Shown: positions 10,908 through 22,013, counted from the stretch's first letter. The stretch is DNA of 42,500 bases from Chrysomallon squamiferum (GCA_012295275.1 CM022678.1:7705743-7748242), one strand, 5' to 3'. The notes: generated by a model from the letters alone, not told the origin. Made by a program: numbers and translations.

Positions 10908-10947
<40 letters not shown>
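10681..10947. repeat. Compound microsatellite block (TA, AC, CATA)
   Basis: (TA)n near 10685-10703, (AC)n at about 10731-10770, several (CATA)n runs at 10781-10900 and (CA)n at about 10912-10946. The long reverse-strand Cys/Val frame over it is an artefact. Confidence 0.93.
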
Positions 10948-10949
<2 letters not shown>

Positions 10950-12152
10950 TGCTTGCAATCAGAGAAATAATACAAGTGTGAAAATTGTACATAAACTGAT
11001 ATAATATGAATAATTATCAACTGTATGAAGAGAAATAAGACAGTGTTTTCAGGATACAGTTTTATACTTTATTTATTTGTTTATTTATTTATTTATTCTA
11101 CTTTGCTATCATGTAACTTGTTTGTTTTATCTGATATGCTTGTAAAATATCCATTTTGTTCTTCTTTTCAGTTTGCTTCAACTCACAAAATATTCAACAT
11201 TGAATAAATTATAGAAACTAAGAAACTGTGTTCAGTTGTTTTTGTGAAAAGAAAATATGTGATAATGACAATATTAACAGTGGTTATTATAAAATAATTA
11301 GACTTAAAGTGACTTTTTATATGTGTAAGCAGTTCCATAAATATAATTGTATATTTAAATATATGCTGAGTTATATATTAACATTTCAACAGATCAGCAG
11401 CAAAAACTTCCACAATAATACTGTTTTAAGAGTTATCATTAAAAAAAACTGTAAATAATTTAAATCATACACAGTCATGAATCATAGTTGTATTTGTTAC
11501 CAAGTAATATCCAGACACATTCCACTTACTGTTCAGAAAGTTTAAACATTTCTTCAATTTATTTGTTTGAGTTAATAATAATTTAAAAAAACGGTTATTA
11601 AAAACCAGTACAATTAAAGTAATAGATAACTTTATATTATATAAAAGGCCAATGTTAATTTTTTTTTTTTTTTTTTTTTTTCTTTAACTACTGAAATATT
11701 AACAGATATAACAAGTTATAATGAGCTATTTCAAGTATGAGTAAAATTAACAGACGTTGGTAACATAATAAAAGTAATTTAACGTGTTAGATTGTAATCT
11801 GTATTGTCCTTTTCATGTATCTTGTTAAAACTGTTTTAAATTTTTGTTACTATTCTTGGGGGGGTTCAAGTTTTATTATTCTTAAAAGACTGAACTAAAG
11901 TAATAATAAATAAAATATATACACACTTTTTTTTTTATGTAGTTACTTTATGTCTGTCAGTTAGTTGATGAAAAACTGGTTTATTTTTGTATTTTAGTGT
12001 TTTTTATAAAATGTGGTTCTATTAAAGTAAAAGAAATAACATATCATTTAAAACTGTAATCCTACCTACATTTTTAAAAATTATTTTTATTGTTTTTTTT
12101 CTTTTCTTGATGAAATTTTATTTTATTTTATTATAATGCTAATCTTATTTAT
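10948..12152. other. AT-rich non-coding stretch
   Basis: No supported exon. Poly-T lies at about 11659-11681 with other short homopolymers. The short open frames at 11025-11458 are AT-rich and have no recognisable protein character. Confidence 0.55.
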
Positions 12153-12256
12153 GACAATATTACTAACTATAAAGAAATGACAATATTACTAACTATAAAG
12201 AAATGACAATATTACTAACTATAAAGAAATGACAATATTACTAACTATAAAGAAAT
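12153..12256. repeat. 26-bp tandem repeat x4
   Basis: Four nearly perfect copies of gacaatattactaactataaagaaat; the last has a 'ggcaat' variant following it. Confidence 0.95.
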
Positions 12257-12418
12257 GGCAATGTAGTAAAATGTATTTATGCAGTTGTTATCTTTATTTA
12301 GTCTTTTACTTGTATATTTGTTTAAGACTGCATTTGTTTAAAATACTATACTATTAAAAACTGATCTAAAGTGAAAATATTAAAAAGAAACATGTGACAA
12401 TGTGATTTTTGTTGTTTA

Positions 12419-12620
12419 TATCAGGACATTCATGAAAACTTACATCATTTACCTGTATTACAATATTAATTCACAATGTTAACGTTAAAAACAGAACTAA
12501 AAGAACCTAAAATCTAAAACTGTGATAGTATAATACTTGTTATTTTTATATCAGAATATTCATGAAAACTTATATTAAATACCTGTATTACAATATTAAT
12601 TCAAAATGTTACTGGTAAAA
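12419..12620. repeat. Direct repeat, period about 122 bp
   Basis: Two copies of a block containing 'attcatgaaaactta', 'acctgtattacaatattaattca' and 'aatgtta' start near 12420 and 12550. The sequence that follows to 13060 is AT-rich with TTAT and TATTT runs and no exon. Confidence 0.8.
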
Positions 12621-13072
12621 ACATATTATTTAAGCTATATAACATGTGTAGCACTGAATAAAACATTATAAAATATTATAAAATGTATTATTGACTTTTA
12701 CCTAGGTAACAAAATTTAAAAAAACAAAAACAAATAATAAACAGATTCACAAAACACATGCACACACACACACACACAAAACACCACCCAAGGTAAATGT
12801 GCTTTACCGTATCAGTTGTAAAAGTATAATTTCTTTTAAACACAGATAATAAATTCTTCTCATTTTCCTTCTTTTTTCATTTATTAATTGTTGATTTTAA
12901 TTTATTTTATTTATATTTTGTTTTACTTTACTTATTTATAATGTTATTATGTTATTGTTATTATTAATTTTTTTATTATATATATATTTATTTATTTATT
13001 TATTTATTTTTTAATTTTAGTATTATTTTTTCATTAATAATGTTATATATATATTTTTAAAATATTTTCCAG

Positions 13073-13156
13073 GCCAAATTAAAATCATCATTGGCATGGA
13101 TATTGCAGAAAGCATATGGAGAAAATGTTCCAAATGAATTTAAAGAACCTTTTTTT
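13073..13156 (+). pseudogene. CAMSAP: Isolated CAMSAP N-terminal exon fragment
   Basis: After a good acceptor (atattttccag) the frame reads AKLKSSLAWILQKAYGENVP and then NEFKEPFF before the match ends; a TAA follows at 13175. This is the conserved start of CAMSAP/Patronin (family pattern A-K-x-x-x-S-x-x-W-[IL]-x-x-K-A-[YF]-G, then P-x-x-[FL]-[RK]-[ED]-P-F-[YF]). In the family it precedes the exon with ...LSRKGIY. Here it stands alone on the plus strand, whereas the rest of the gene lies on the minus strand at 15.8-25.0 kb. No donor or following CAMSAP exon is visible on plus. It may be an inverted piece of the same locus or a remnant of a third copy. Confidence 0.75.
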
Positions 13157-13900
13157 ATGAAATTTCTTAGATTTTAAGATACTTGTAGTAATTATTAAAG
13201 TTATTAACAGCTATGCTTTGTCACTTTTTAAATATCTCTTGATCCACACTTTATATAAACCTTATAATTATTTTATTTAAAAAAAAAAAAATAGATGATC
13301 TGAAAATGATCTAAGAAGAGATCTGTGTTTCCTTTCATGAACTTTTTTTTCTACAGTACAGTTTAGTTATTAATGGAATAAAATTAAAAATATTTTATCA
13401 TATGTCTCTTTAAAAACAAACTTCCTCCATCTATCATAATACATTTTTAATGCAAAAGCAAAAAATGATACCATATATATGTTGTTAAATAAAACATTAA
13501 TTCCTTCTTTTTCTTGTTGACATATTATAATTATTATAATCAATAATAGATGAAAATGTGTACTATTAAAAGTTGTTTGCTATTAACACTACTACTACTA
13601 CTACATTATTATTATTGTTGTTATTATTGTTGTTGTTAATTATTATTATTTGATTTAATATATTCATCATTATCATTATACACAGTAATTATACAGACAG
13701 AGACAGGTAGGTGTACAGACAGACAGAAACAATATAAAATAGTTTTAAAATTTAAATGAAATAATGACAGAATTTTATTTTTAACATATAAATATTTCAT
13801 TGCAATTTTGTTTGATTACATTGGACTACATACAAGCATATTTTAAATATCACAACATTCTTTGAAATAAACTACAAAATGACAGAATAGTTTAAAAGTG
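13157..13900. other. AT-rich non-coding stretch
   Basis: Low-complexity AT sequence with ATT/GTT repeats at about 13590-13650. No exon is seen. Confidence 0.55.
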
Positions 13901-13902
13901 AC

Positions 13903-13945
13903 CACGTGACTCAGCTAGACCGCGTGGACTACAGGAAGTCACGTG
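13903..13945 (+). promoter_or_regulatory. E-box / AP-1 / ETS motif cluster
   Basis: Two palindromic E-boxes (CACGTG at 13903-13908 and 13940-13945) flank an AP-1/MARE-like TGACTCAGC (from 13907) and an ETS-type AGGAAGT (13933-13939). The cluster is GC-richer than its surroundings and lies 100 bases upstream of the short signal-peptide-like frame at 14046. Promoter function is inferred. Confidence 0.4.
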
Positions 13946-14045
13946 TTTGTTTATCAGTGATTTTCTTTCTAAACAAAAACATTTTACACATTTATTGTAA
14001 AAATCACTAACAACAATTTTACTTTTGTCTGCACCTGACAGCAGA

Positions 14046-14207
14046 ATGGAAACAGGACAAGAACAGTTTTATCTCGTTGTTATTGTAAGTGTGGTTTATG
14101 TAGCCCTGCAGACATTCAGTGCAGAACAAGTGTCCTCAATACAAAACTCACAGCTTGTCGTAAATTTCCATACAAAGTCAACACGAATGAATATCATCGG
14201 AATCTGA
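14046..14207 (+). CDS. Short reading frame with signal-peptide-like N-terminus
   Basis: From ATG 14046 the frame encodes 53 residues: METGQEQ, then a hydrophobic core FYLVVIVSVVYVAL, a plausible signal-peptidase site at QTFSA|EQ, and a short polar tail ending in TGA. It sits 100 bases below a promoter-like cluster. A good donor (ATT|gtaagt at 14085) lies inside it, so it may instead be a 13-codon first exon of a spliced secreted protein. No homology is recognised. A real small secreted protein, a first exon and a chance frame are all possible. Confidence 0.3.
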   Translation: METGQEQFYLVVIVSVVYVALQTFSAEQVSSIQNSQLVVNFHTKSTRMNIIGI

Positions 14208-14219
14208 AGCTGTTGCCTT

Positions 14220-14255
14220 ATCTGTTAATAATAAAAATAATAATAATAACAACAA

Positions 14256-14287
<32 letters not shown>

Positions 14288-14592
14288 AGGACATGGAAGA
14301 ATCAGAGAAGCCAGAGAAAGGAAATTGTAAGAAAAAAAAAAATAATAATAATAATAATAATAAAAATAACAAGAAAACAAAAATATTTTTATAAATCAGT
14401 TTGAGAACTCGACACTAATATTATATGTAGACTAAATAATAATAATATTAATAATGATAATAATAATATATTTGTTTCTAATTAATGTAGATCGTTTTTT
14501 TTTTTTTTTCATATAGCTAGTTTTAATAATTTAATGATCTTTGTTTAGGTCAATTTCAATGTTGTTAAAATAATAATAATAACAACAACAAC

Positions 14593-14662
<70 letters not shown>

Positions 14663-15000
14663 GCAGCAGCAAATGTTACAATATTCAGTTACAATTTACT
14701 AAAAATGAGAAAATGTAAGCAATATTTATGTATTCAAAAAAACATAAATAATAATAATAAAATAAAATAAAATAAAATAAAATTACCTGAATGGTTTAGC
14801 TAACAAAAAGTGGATCAATGTTGTCTAAATTAGGGGTTATATTTCCAATGTAACTTTTAGTTTATCTTATTCATGGTTCTAAGATTTTAAAAAATAAAAG
14901 AAAGAAAGAAAGAAAGAAAGAAAGAAAAAAACAAACTTTGTTTAACTATGAAATATTTCTTCAGATATTTAGATATTTTGAAAGACTACACAAACAATTG
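14220..15000. repeat. AAT/AAC/CAG microsatellite-rich stretch
   Basis: Contains an AAT-AAC-CAG compound run at 14226-14287, (AAT)n at about 14339-14363, a long (AAT)n at about 14570-14657, (TAAAA)n at about 14757-14782 and (GAAA)n at about 14898-14926. Open frames here are repeat artefacts. Confidence 0.85.
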
Positions 15001-15003
15001 TAA

Positions 15004-15152
15004 TTTGTCCAATTTCTGCATCTGACAAAACTGCTGCAAAAAACATCTGACAAACTACTGCAAAAAGAGAAAGAAAACCTTTTTGAAAAGCTTGGTGATT
15101 TCATTGTAAAGATATTAAAGAAAGAAACGAAAAAACAGAATACTGTCCAAAG
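15004..15152 (+). CDS. Exon-like Lys-rich coiled-coil block, product unknown
   Basis: An open frame runs to a donor CAAAG|gtaatt and encodes LTKLLQKTSDKLLQKEKENL and then FEKLGDFIVKILKKETKK, with heptad-like Leu spacing. Its start contains a small internal duplication (ctgacaaaactgctgcaaaaaa / ctgacaaactactgcaaaaa). No acceptor is evident. The family is not recognised, and the high Lys/Leu content makes a chance frame in A-rich DNA possible. Confidence 0.25.
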
Positions 15153-15513
15153 GTAATTAATAAGTAAAACAATAATTCATTAGTATTGACTCATTCCTAA
15201 TCAGAAAGCATTCTTAAAAACACATTTACATTCACTGAAATATTTTAATCTTAAGCAGTCAGTTCTGTGACATAATTAATAAATTATAAAAAAAAAAAAA
15301 AATATAAGAAAAGAACTTAAAACTAAATGAAGTATTTGGTTTTTATTAATAAGAAATTATATATTGATAAATTTTTTATCCTCACTATCTAATCACACCA
15401 CTGATTAAGTTCTTGTTATAGGCTCTATCATTTTTTTTATTGAGAAACACAAAAATTTAAATTTCATTTGGTCAGTATAAAAGTTCACCTAATTATTTTC
15501 AGTTTATATTAAA

Positions 15514-15560
<47 letters not shown>

Positions 15561-15830
15561 CAACACTAAATTAAAAAATACATTATTTGCAAACACATAT
15601 TTTAGATTATATTAATGAGCTGCATGTTGAGAAATGTACAAATTTATAAAGATGTAGACAGATTTAAAATAATATAAAAATAAACTTTCTTATCAAAACT
15701 ACTTATTTATATAGCAATGTACATGATGTTAGACATAAAAATATATTAAATATGTGCTTACTTATAAAAGTATTTATTTATGTAGCAATACCTACTATGA
15801 CAGTTTAAAATATTAAATATGTATACTCAC
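15153..15830. other. AT-rich stretch where the end of CAMSAP would be expected
   Basis: Downstream (minus sense) of the CKK donor at 15831 I could not find the final CKK exon, which normally encodes the YNS...F...VPTK segment and the end of the domain. The stretch has (AAT)n at about 15511-15556 and poly-A near 15289-15302. Confidence 0.5.
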
Positions 15831-15994
15831 TTATAAAACCTATGAATCATTTTATTGGTAATTTCTTTAGGTCCCACACCACAAATTTTGATAACTTCGT
15901 CTGTTTCGGGTGTGAAAGAATATAGAGCCCTGTACTGACATCCTCCATCTCAGAACAGAATTACAAAGTGTTTAGCATCAGACTTAGCCAGTTC
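15831..15994 (-). pseudogene. CAMSAP: CAMSAP copy A: CKK domain exon 2
   Basis: Acceptor tgtatctag at 15995-15996 and donor AA|gtgagt at 15830. The 164-nt exon reads ELAKSDAKHFVILF, then TGA, then DGGCQYRALYSFTPETDEV and GPKEITNKMIHRFY. This is the core of the CKK fold (family: E-x-x-K-x-D-A-x-H-F-x-I-L-F-R-D-x-x-C-Q-[YF]-R-[AS]-L-Y). The conserved Arg of ILFRD is replaced by a stop, a CGA-to-TGA type change. The phase joins correctly to the upstream exon at 16643-16760. Confidence 0.92.
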
Positions 15995-16000
15995 CTAGAT

Positions 16001-16190
16001 ACACAAACAAACAAACAAACAAACAAAAAACAAACAAACAAACAAACAAATAAAAAACAAACAAAATAAATAAACTGATAAAAAAAAAAAATAAATAAAT
16101 AAATAAAAACAAAAAAAAACAAAAAAAAAAAAAATAAAAAAATAAAAATAAATAAAAAAAAAAAAAAAAAAAAATAAAAAAAAAAAATAC
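16001..16190. repeat. A-rich (CAAA)n/(TAAA)n tract next to the CKK acceptor
   Basis: (CAAA)n followed by (TAAA)n and poly-A. On the CAMSAP strand this is a long T-rich polypyrimidine-like tract directly before the acceptor at 15995. Confidence 0.93.
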
Positions 16191-16642
16191 ATATTTGGTA
16201 TTTACATAAAGGATTCAAAAGCAGCTAAAGCTGATTTTGCTTTGCAATAATAACAAACGGTATAAAATTAAAGTCATTACTGATAAAATTATAGACACTC
16301 ACACCTATCCTGTAGATTTATTCCACTCTGAGGTATTTCTATAATTCTACAACAATTAATAACAATGATCTGTCAGTGAAAATACCTCAGCACGGTGATC
16401 AGACTTAGAAATGTATGTTGTCACTGGAACAAAACAAAAACACACAATAATAACAAACAACAGTAAAATACTGTACATTAACAAGAGTAGGATAAATCAG
16501 AAAAAAGAATTAATTCACTTATACAATCTATCTGTTTCTTATTATTGTTTGTTTTCTTAAAGACAATCAAATATACTGAAAGAATAATTCTACAAGAAAA
16601 TTAAATGAAGTGTATGAGATAGAAATATGTGTTAAGTGTCAC

Positions 16643-16760
16643 CTCTAAAACTTTGTTTTTCGGTCTGTGTTGACAATGCCTGCGAGGCAGCAGTGGCTGA
16701 TGGCGTTGAGGATGATGTGACGATTAGATTTAGAACTTGGCTTCACGTACAGCTTTGGTC
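16643..16760 (-). pseudogene. CAMSAP: CAMSAP copy A: CKK domain exon 1
   Basis: Acceptor gtttgaacag and donor GAG|gtgaca. The exon reads GPKLYVKPSSKSNRHIILN and AISHCCLAGIVNTDRK, the start of the CKK domain. After DRK the frame is lost in an AAAAA run: one missing base separates it from the expected NKVLE that reaches the donor. Phases on both sides (GA start, GAG end) match the neighbouring exons if that base is restored in principle. Confidence 0.93.
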
Positions 16761-17166
16761 CTGTTCAAACAAAGAAACACAACAACACTGACAAACTAAA
16801 CCCTGTGATTAATTTAGGATTTAAAAAATGAATAAAGTGGGTTTTTTAGGTTTAGAAATGTTACTGTCCTATCCTGACTGAAAGAAATTTAAATATATTT
16901 TACAATCTTTTTAATGTGAAAGGATAAGAATGTGTTCAATTTTAAAAATTAAAATATTCAGTTTCACAATACTGTGAAGCAATTCCTAACGGTCAAAATG
17001 GATAAAAAAAGTAAAAAATATGTGTGCATCTAATATTATATTTTATGATTAGCTGGCTATGATATTCACAGCTACTCATACTGAGAATAACAAAAACAAC
17101 AATAATAAAAGTATTAATAATGATGATGTAGTAATAAATTTGCTTTTAATAATAGAGTTATCTAAC

Positions 17167-17229
17167 CTGAATATTCACCAGCTTCACTTCCATCCATTCT
17201 CGGAGTTCTTCTTCCTAACCGGTACAAGT
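17167..17229 (-). pseudogene. CAMSAP: CAMSAP copy A: pre-CKK exon (LYRLGRRTP)
   Basis: A 63-nt exon with acceptor ttttttcag and donor TCAG|gttaga, open throughout. It reads LYRLGRRTPRMDGSEAGEYS and splices in phase to GPKLYVKP of the CKK domain. This segment is almost invariant in animal CAMSAPs, which makes it the clearest single identifier in the window. Confidence 0.95.
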
Positions 17230-17430
17230 CTGAAAAAATAAAAAAAAAAAAAAAAAAATAAATTAAAACAAATTAGTATTAGCTATAAATCCATAAATAA
17301 TTATGAACTTTGTAAAATAAAAAGTAAGCATCAAGTACATGGTTGTAGGAGAGGTTTATGATGTAATGGAGTTAGACTACAGAATCCTGTTGTCACCACA
17401 AATTGTATAATTTATATTGTTTATGATTAA

Positions 17431-17645
17431 TGTACCTGGAGATGCTGTCACATGACACAAATTTATATTGTTTATGATTAATGTACCTGGAGATGGTGTC
17501 ACATGACACAAATTTATATTGTTTATGATTAATGTACCTGGAGATGGTGTCACATGACACAAATTTATATTGTTTATGATTAATGTACCTGGAGATGGTG
17601 TCACATGACACAAATTTATATTGTTTATGATTAATGTACCTGGAG
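17431..17645. repeat. 51-bp tandem repeat that multiplies a splice donor
   Basis: Five occurrences of 'tgtacctggagatg' are spaced exactly 51 bp apart (17431, 17482, 17533, 17584, 17635). On the minus strand each unit contains the last bases of the neighbouring exon plus its donor, ccatctccag|gtacattaatc. The exon end has thus been copied four times into its own intron. The unit is a multiple of three and keeps a repetitive frame open, which is not a separate protein. Confidence 0.95.
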
Positions 17646-17680
17646 ATGGAGGTCTTCTGTATGTGGCTCCCCCTGTCTGC
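17640..17680 (-). pseudogene. CAMSAP: CAMSAP copy A: short linker exon
   Basis: A short exon between an acceptor (acaaaacag at 17681-17682, or ggcag at 17677-17678) and the donor CCAG|gtacat. In the frame that joins the next exon it encodes TGGATYRRPPSP and then the split codon leading into LYRLGRR. The correct acceptor is uncertain by four bases, and a GGGGG run may hide an indel. Confidence 0.7.
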
Positions 17681-17689
17681 CTGTTTTGT

Positions 17690-18902
17690 GTAAGTACATT
17701 GCAGGAAACTAACAGAAAAACAAAAACAAAACAATTTAAAAGCTTGTGTTATATTACTTGAAATCTCAAAAACAATTAATGACATAATGATGGATAAATA
17801 AATAAATAAATAAATAAATTTATTTTAAGAAAATAATAAAAAAAGAAAAAGAACAGAACAGAAAAATCAAAATACTAATTATATAACAATGAGAGAAAAC
17901 TTGAAGATGAAAACTGATACTTTTCAAGTTTAATTACAAATAATAATAATGATAATAATATTAAATATCAAATAATAATAATAAACGTTAAAAAAATAAT
18001 TATTAAAAAAAGAGAAAGTTGCAAACAAATAGATTATATATTCTACATTATAAATACTACCAGTAATAATTAATGCTTTATCTCATCATTAATTTATTGT
18101 AACAATTAACCACTTACTAAGTTCAGTAATAAATTTTACATGAAAATTAATTAAATTCTCCAGATAGTGTTTTGACTGTACATGTATGTAATAACATATA
18201 TCAATAAATCTTAAACACATAAATTTAGCAATGGTTTAATTTAGATTTGACAATAATAATTAGCAGGGCTTTAAAAATAAGAAAATTAATAAACAAGTGA
18301 GCAAGCTAAATTAACCAAAACATAACCTGCAAATAAAGTTTTAAAATAAAATTTCACAGAAAAGATAATTTACAATATAACAGCCCTGTAATAAAAACTA
18401 ATATTATAAATCTAGACTGACAATGATGATAATGAAGAGGATTAAAATGGAGACATTTACATGACAATACATGAAGATGTTGTAGATGATAAATCAATTA
18501 ATCTCTAAATAAATGATGTTATTAAAAAATAGAAATAAATAATAACAATAACAACAAAATAACAATAAAAATAAAAATAAAATAAATAAATAAATAAATA
18601 AATAATAATAAAATGGTGATTTCTAACTACATTATTTTGATGCATCTTTCTAAATCTACACGGTATAAAGTCTGCAACTTCTGCTTACATTTATGTGTGC
18701 ACTTTGGCAAATATTAAATAGTCTCCTTTCAATTAAAAATTTTTTTTTTATGAGTTAAAAAGTGAAATTTTTTACTAATGGTATATTTAAAACAATAAAT
18801 TAATAATCTGATACATAAACAAAAATGTATAACCTGGGTGTTTCATGCAGTAGCATGGTGCTAAAAGCTTTTAAAAAGCTTTATCAAGTTTATGTGTCTG
18901 TG

Positions 18903-18936
<34 letters not shown>

Positions 18937-19006
18937 TCTGGATAAGCGAATGAAAGTTTTGTAAATATGCAAACAGAATTAAACTAAGAGCAGAAAGACT
19001 TTTGAC

Positions 19007-19059
<53 letters not shown>

Positions 19060-19551
19060 AAAAATGGAAAGAAATATCTGTAAGGCAAAGAACTGGTTAA
19101 AATTTTAAATGATGGGCTGATGAAAACATATGGATGACTGAATGATAATTATTATGTTTTAAACTGATGGATGATGATAATTTTTTTTAATTTTTAACAT
19201 AAAAGCTGAATATATCTGATGGTCCAAATGGCCTAAATGTATTTTGCATAGTTCATGTTTACTGTTTTAATTTTTTCTGTTCACCAAAGTGTTTTCTAAT
19301 AATAAAGTGTATATCAACAAACTTTATAAAGAACTTTTTTGTTTTCATATCTCTGTATCATTTGAGAAATATATATATATATATATATAGACACATAAAA
19401 CATATTCAGAGTGAATAAATTATCACAAAATGCTGGTATACCCTCTATTACTGATTCTGTATAAAATAAAACTAAATAAAACCACAAAACTATTAGAATA
19501 CAAAATACATTTAGGATGTTTGTGATTTTCTAGATGTGGATGAGAACAAAC
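17690..19551. other. CAMSAP copy A intron, AT-rich
   Basis: Low-complexity intron with (AAAT)n at about 17791-17820, (AAAT/AATA) at 18585-18612, (TA)n at about 18904-18929, (AAT)n at about 19006-19050 and (TA)n at about 19370-19389. No further exon was recognised. Confidence 0.55.
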
Positions 19552-19607
19552 CTGCTTTTCTCATATTGCCTGAGGTGAACCAATACGAAAGTGAGAAGGA
19601 TGGGAGG
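19552..19607 (-). pseudogene. CAMSAP: CAMSAP copy A: possible short Ser-rich exon
   Basis: A 56-nt block with acceptor ttgtttcag and donor GCAG|gtttgt. One frame gives LPSFSLSYWFTSGNMRKA. The position between the charged-helix exon and the TYRRPPSP exon fits a CAMSAP linker exon, but the sequence itself is not diagnostic. Confidence 0.45.
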
Positions 19608-19763
19608 CTGAAACAAGCAAACAAACCAATGCAACAAAAAACAAGAAAAAAAAAAAAGATTGAAAATAAAATAAAGTAAAAAATTCCTTTACCTAAATCA
19701 TGCAGGAAGCAAATAAGTGACTAACTTTCTTTGGTTGATTTTTTTCTCTGGTTAATTATTTTA

Positions 19764-19800
<37 letters not shown>

Positions 19801-21244
19801 CCCATTTGTCACTTTAAATAAATTCAGATTTGAGATCATTCCAAAACTTCTTGTACTTTTAAAATGAAAACAATTAAAAGAAAGATAAAAAAAAGGAAAC
19901 AAGACTGCATTTATAAGAAAAACAAAAATTAAATAAGGTCACTTATTTTATTCCTGACATACAGATAAAAAAAAAAAAAAAATAAGGAGAGACTGTATAG
20001 TGTTAGTTTGGTTAAATTCTACCCATTTCTTGCCTTTTTGAAGAGTTTAACAAATTTCTATCTTTTATTAAAGATCAGTGAGATTAAAAACACTTTTCCT
20101 TATATCTTTAAAGGTAAATTTTTTAAAAGATTTCCAAAACAAAACTGTGAAGTTTTCATTTTTACGGTTGTTCTGTAGAAGATGGATAGGGTAAAAAGAA
20201 TTTCTCAGCTGAATCTATTTTAATAGTGACAAAATAACTAAAAGACTATTTAATAAAAACTGCATGTACTGAATACATTTTTCTAGTCAAACTAAAATCA
20301 AAATGGCTGATCATGTAGTTCTTCAGGTTCAGAACAAAACAGATAATCATATATTTTATTTTTCTTATTGATAAAATTAAACTAAATTATAGCAATTTTC
20401 AAAGATATAATCTCCTCAAGCAGGCAAGAAATTTCATGAAAGGTGTCAGCATAAAATCAAGGAAAGTTCCATGATTATTTTTAATCTGTCAGAAGAGAAT
20501 ATTAATCTATTTCTGTTTGGCATAGTACTGTTTTCATATTTTAATAATTAATTCTGGGTTTTTTTGTTGTTTTTTTTACCTCAAAGTAAAATTATAAGTT
20601 TAAATTTTGTTTTTACTTTTATTTATTTATTATTTTTTAATGCTTTTCTCTGCATTTTGATTTTCCTTGCTTGATAAACTTTACAAGGAAACTACATCTA
20701 TAGACAGCTTTATTGTAACTGACAAAGCTTTGAAGCTGTAAAAGCCAAAGTATTTTGTCTAATCTACAAAATTAATGGAAATTTGAATTCTTATATGCAA
20801 TGGAGAATGCAGATTCATTAGAAAGCATGAAGAGATAAATAAAAATAAAAGATAAAATTTGTATTGAAATAAAAACATCAACATAAAAATAAATTTTATG
20901 AATATTAGTAATAAGTAATTGTACTAAAAAGAAGAATAAATGAACAGAAAGAAAATAAAATAATAAAATAAATAAGAGAATAAGTTTAATGCATTGTACA
21001 TACAATATTGTAATATAAAGTAGATATCTAATATAAAAAGATAATCAGAAATTTTGTATTAGTTTTTCCAGTTAAATAATACCTTATTTAAATTCACAAA
21101 ATGCAGTCAAATAAACCATCAACTAAATGTTCCACAGAGAACAACTACAAATGCCCAAAAGAACAGGAAAATAAACACAAGCAAAAACAGAAAAAAGAAG
21201 AATAGAACAGAAAAACTAGACAAGCAAAACCAGCACAAACTTAC
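19608..21244. other. CAMSAP copy A intron
   Basis: AT-rich with (AAT)n at about 19764-19798, a poly-A run at about 19969-19982 and no recognised exon. The open frame at 20772-21005 is Phe/Leu/Ile-rich and looks like chance. Confidence 0.5.
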
Positions 21245-21530
21245 AACCATAAGGACGTGATTTCATACCAAATCCACGAATTGATGTATCATCCTGTGAC
21301 CAACAGAACTTGTGTCTTCCTGATCAGAGGGTGTGGCCTTCACAAACATAGACTTCGGTCTTGGTTTTGACTTGGCAGTGCGGTCTGAGGCTCTATTCGG
21401 TTCTATGGGTCGCTCTCCTCCGTTTTCCATAGCTTCTTTCTGTCATTTTTTCTGCAAGTACTGTTCATAAATCTGTTTTCTTCTCGCTCTCTCTTCTGCT
21501 TTCTTCTGTTCTGCATCCTCCTGTTTCAAT
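21245..21530 (-). pseudogene. CAMSAP: CAMSAP copy A: charged-helix exon with KPRPKSMFVK
   Basis: Acceptor ctaattgcag, donor GGTT|gtaagt. It encodes LKQEDAEQKKAEERARRKQI and YEQYLQKK, then TGA, then QKEAMENGGERPIEPN, TAKSKPRPKSMFVKATPSDQ and EDTSS. A frameshift follows, and RGFGMKSRPY closes the exon in another frame. The coiled-coil helix followed by the KPRPKSMFVK motif is characteristic of CAMSAPs just upstream of the CKK. The stop stands where relatives have a basic residue. Codon use is GC-richer than the introns, as expected for real former coding sequence. Confidence 0.92.
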
Positions 21531-21981
21531 CTGCAATTAGCACAGTATTGCTATGAATGAATAAATATACAAATAGATAATGAAAGCAATCTGGAATTAA
21601 CAAATACTAATATGAATGAGAAAGTGTACCAGTGGATAATTAATTCAAATTAAAAAGGGAAAAGGTGCAGTCTAGCCAAATGGAGTTTCCTTCAATATTC
21701 TCTCAAAACAACTGGTTTAAATGGGGTTTTTTGATATTGACACAACTGATTTGATTTTACACATTCTGAAATTGTTTAACTGGAAACATACTGAACACAT
21801 TTAGATTGTTTTGTTTGTATATCCATCATAAGTGTACATTAACAAAATGAAAAAACTCAGCAAGTTTCCATCATCTACTCAGTGTTGTACAGTAGTAATA
21901 CTATTCAAATAAATGTCATTTCATTTACTATGATTAGTAAAGGAATCCATTATTCAGATTTCACAAAGGACAATACATGGA

Positions 21982-22013
<32 letters not shown>

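Noticed and set aside
15961-16218. Phe-rich frames on minus
   Set aside because: They translate the A-rich tract beside the CKK acceptor, not a membrane protein.
16386-16423. A 38-nt extra CAMSAP exon between the two CKK exons
   Set aside because: It has AG and GT borders and the word 'aagtctgat' also found in the CKK exon, but the CKK phase is already satisfied without it and the peptide does not match the family.
17377-17785. A 130-codon repetitive frame (YINHKQYKFVSCDTISR units) on minus
   Set aside because: It is the 51-bp intron/exon-end repeat read through; the real coding part is only the short exon end.
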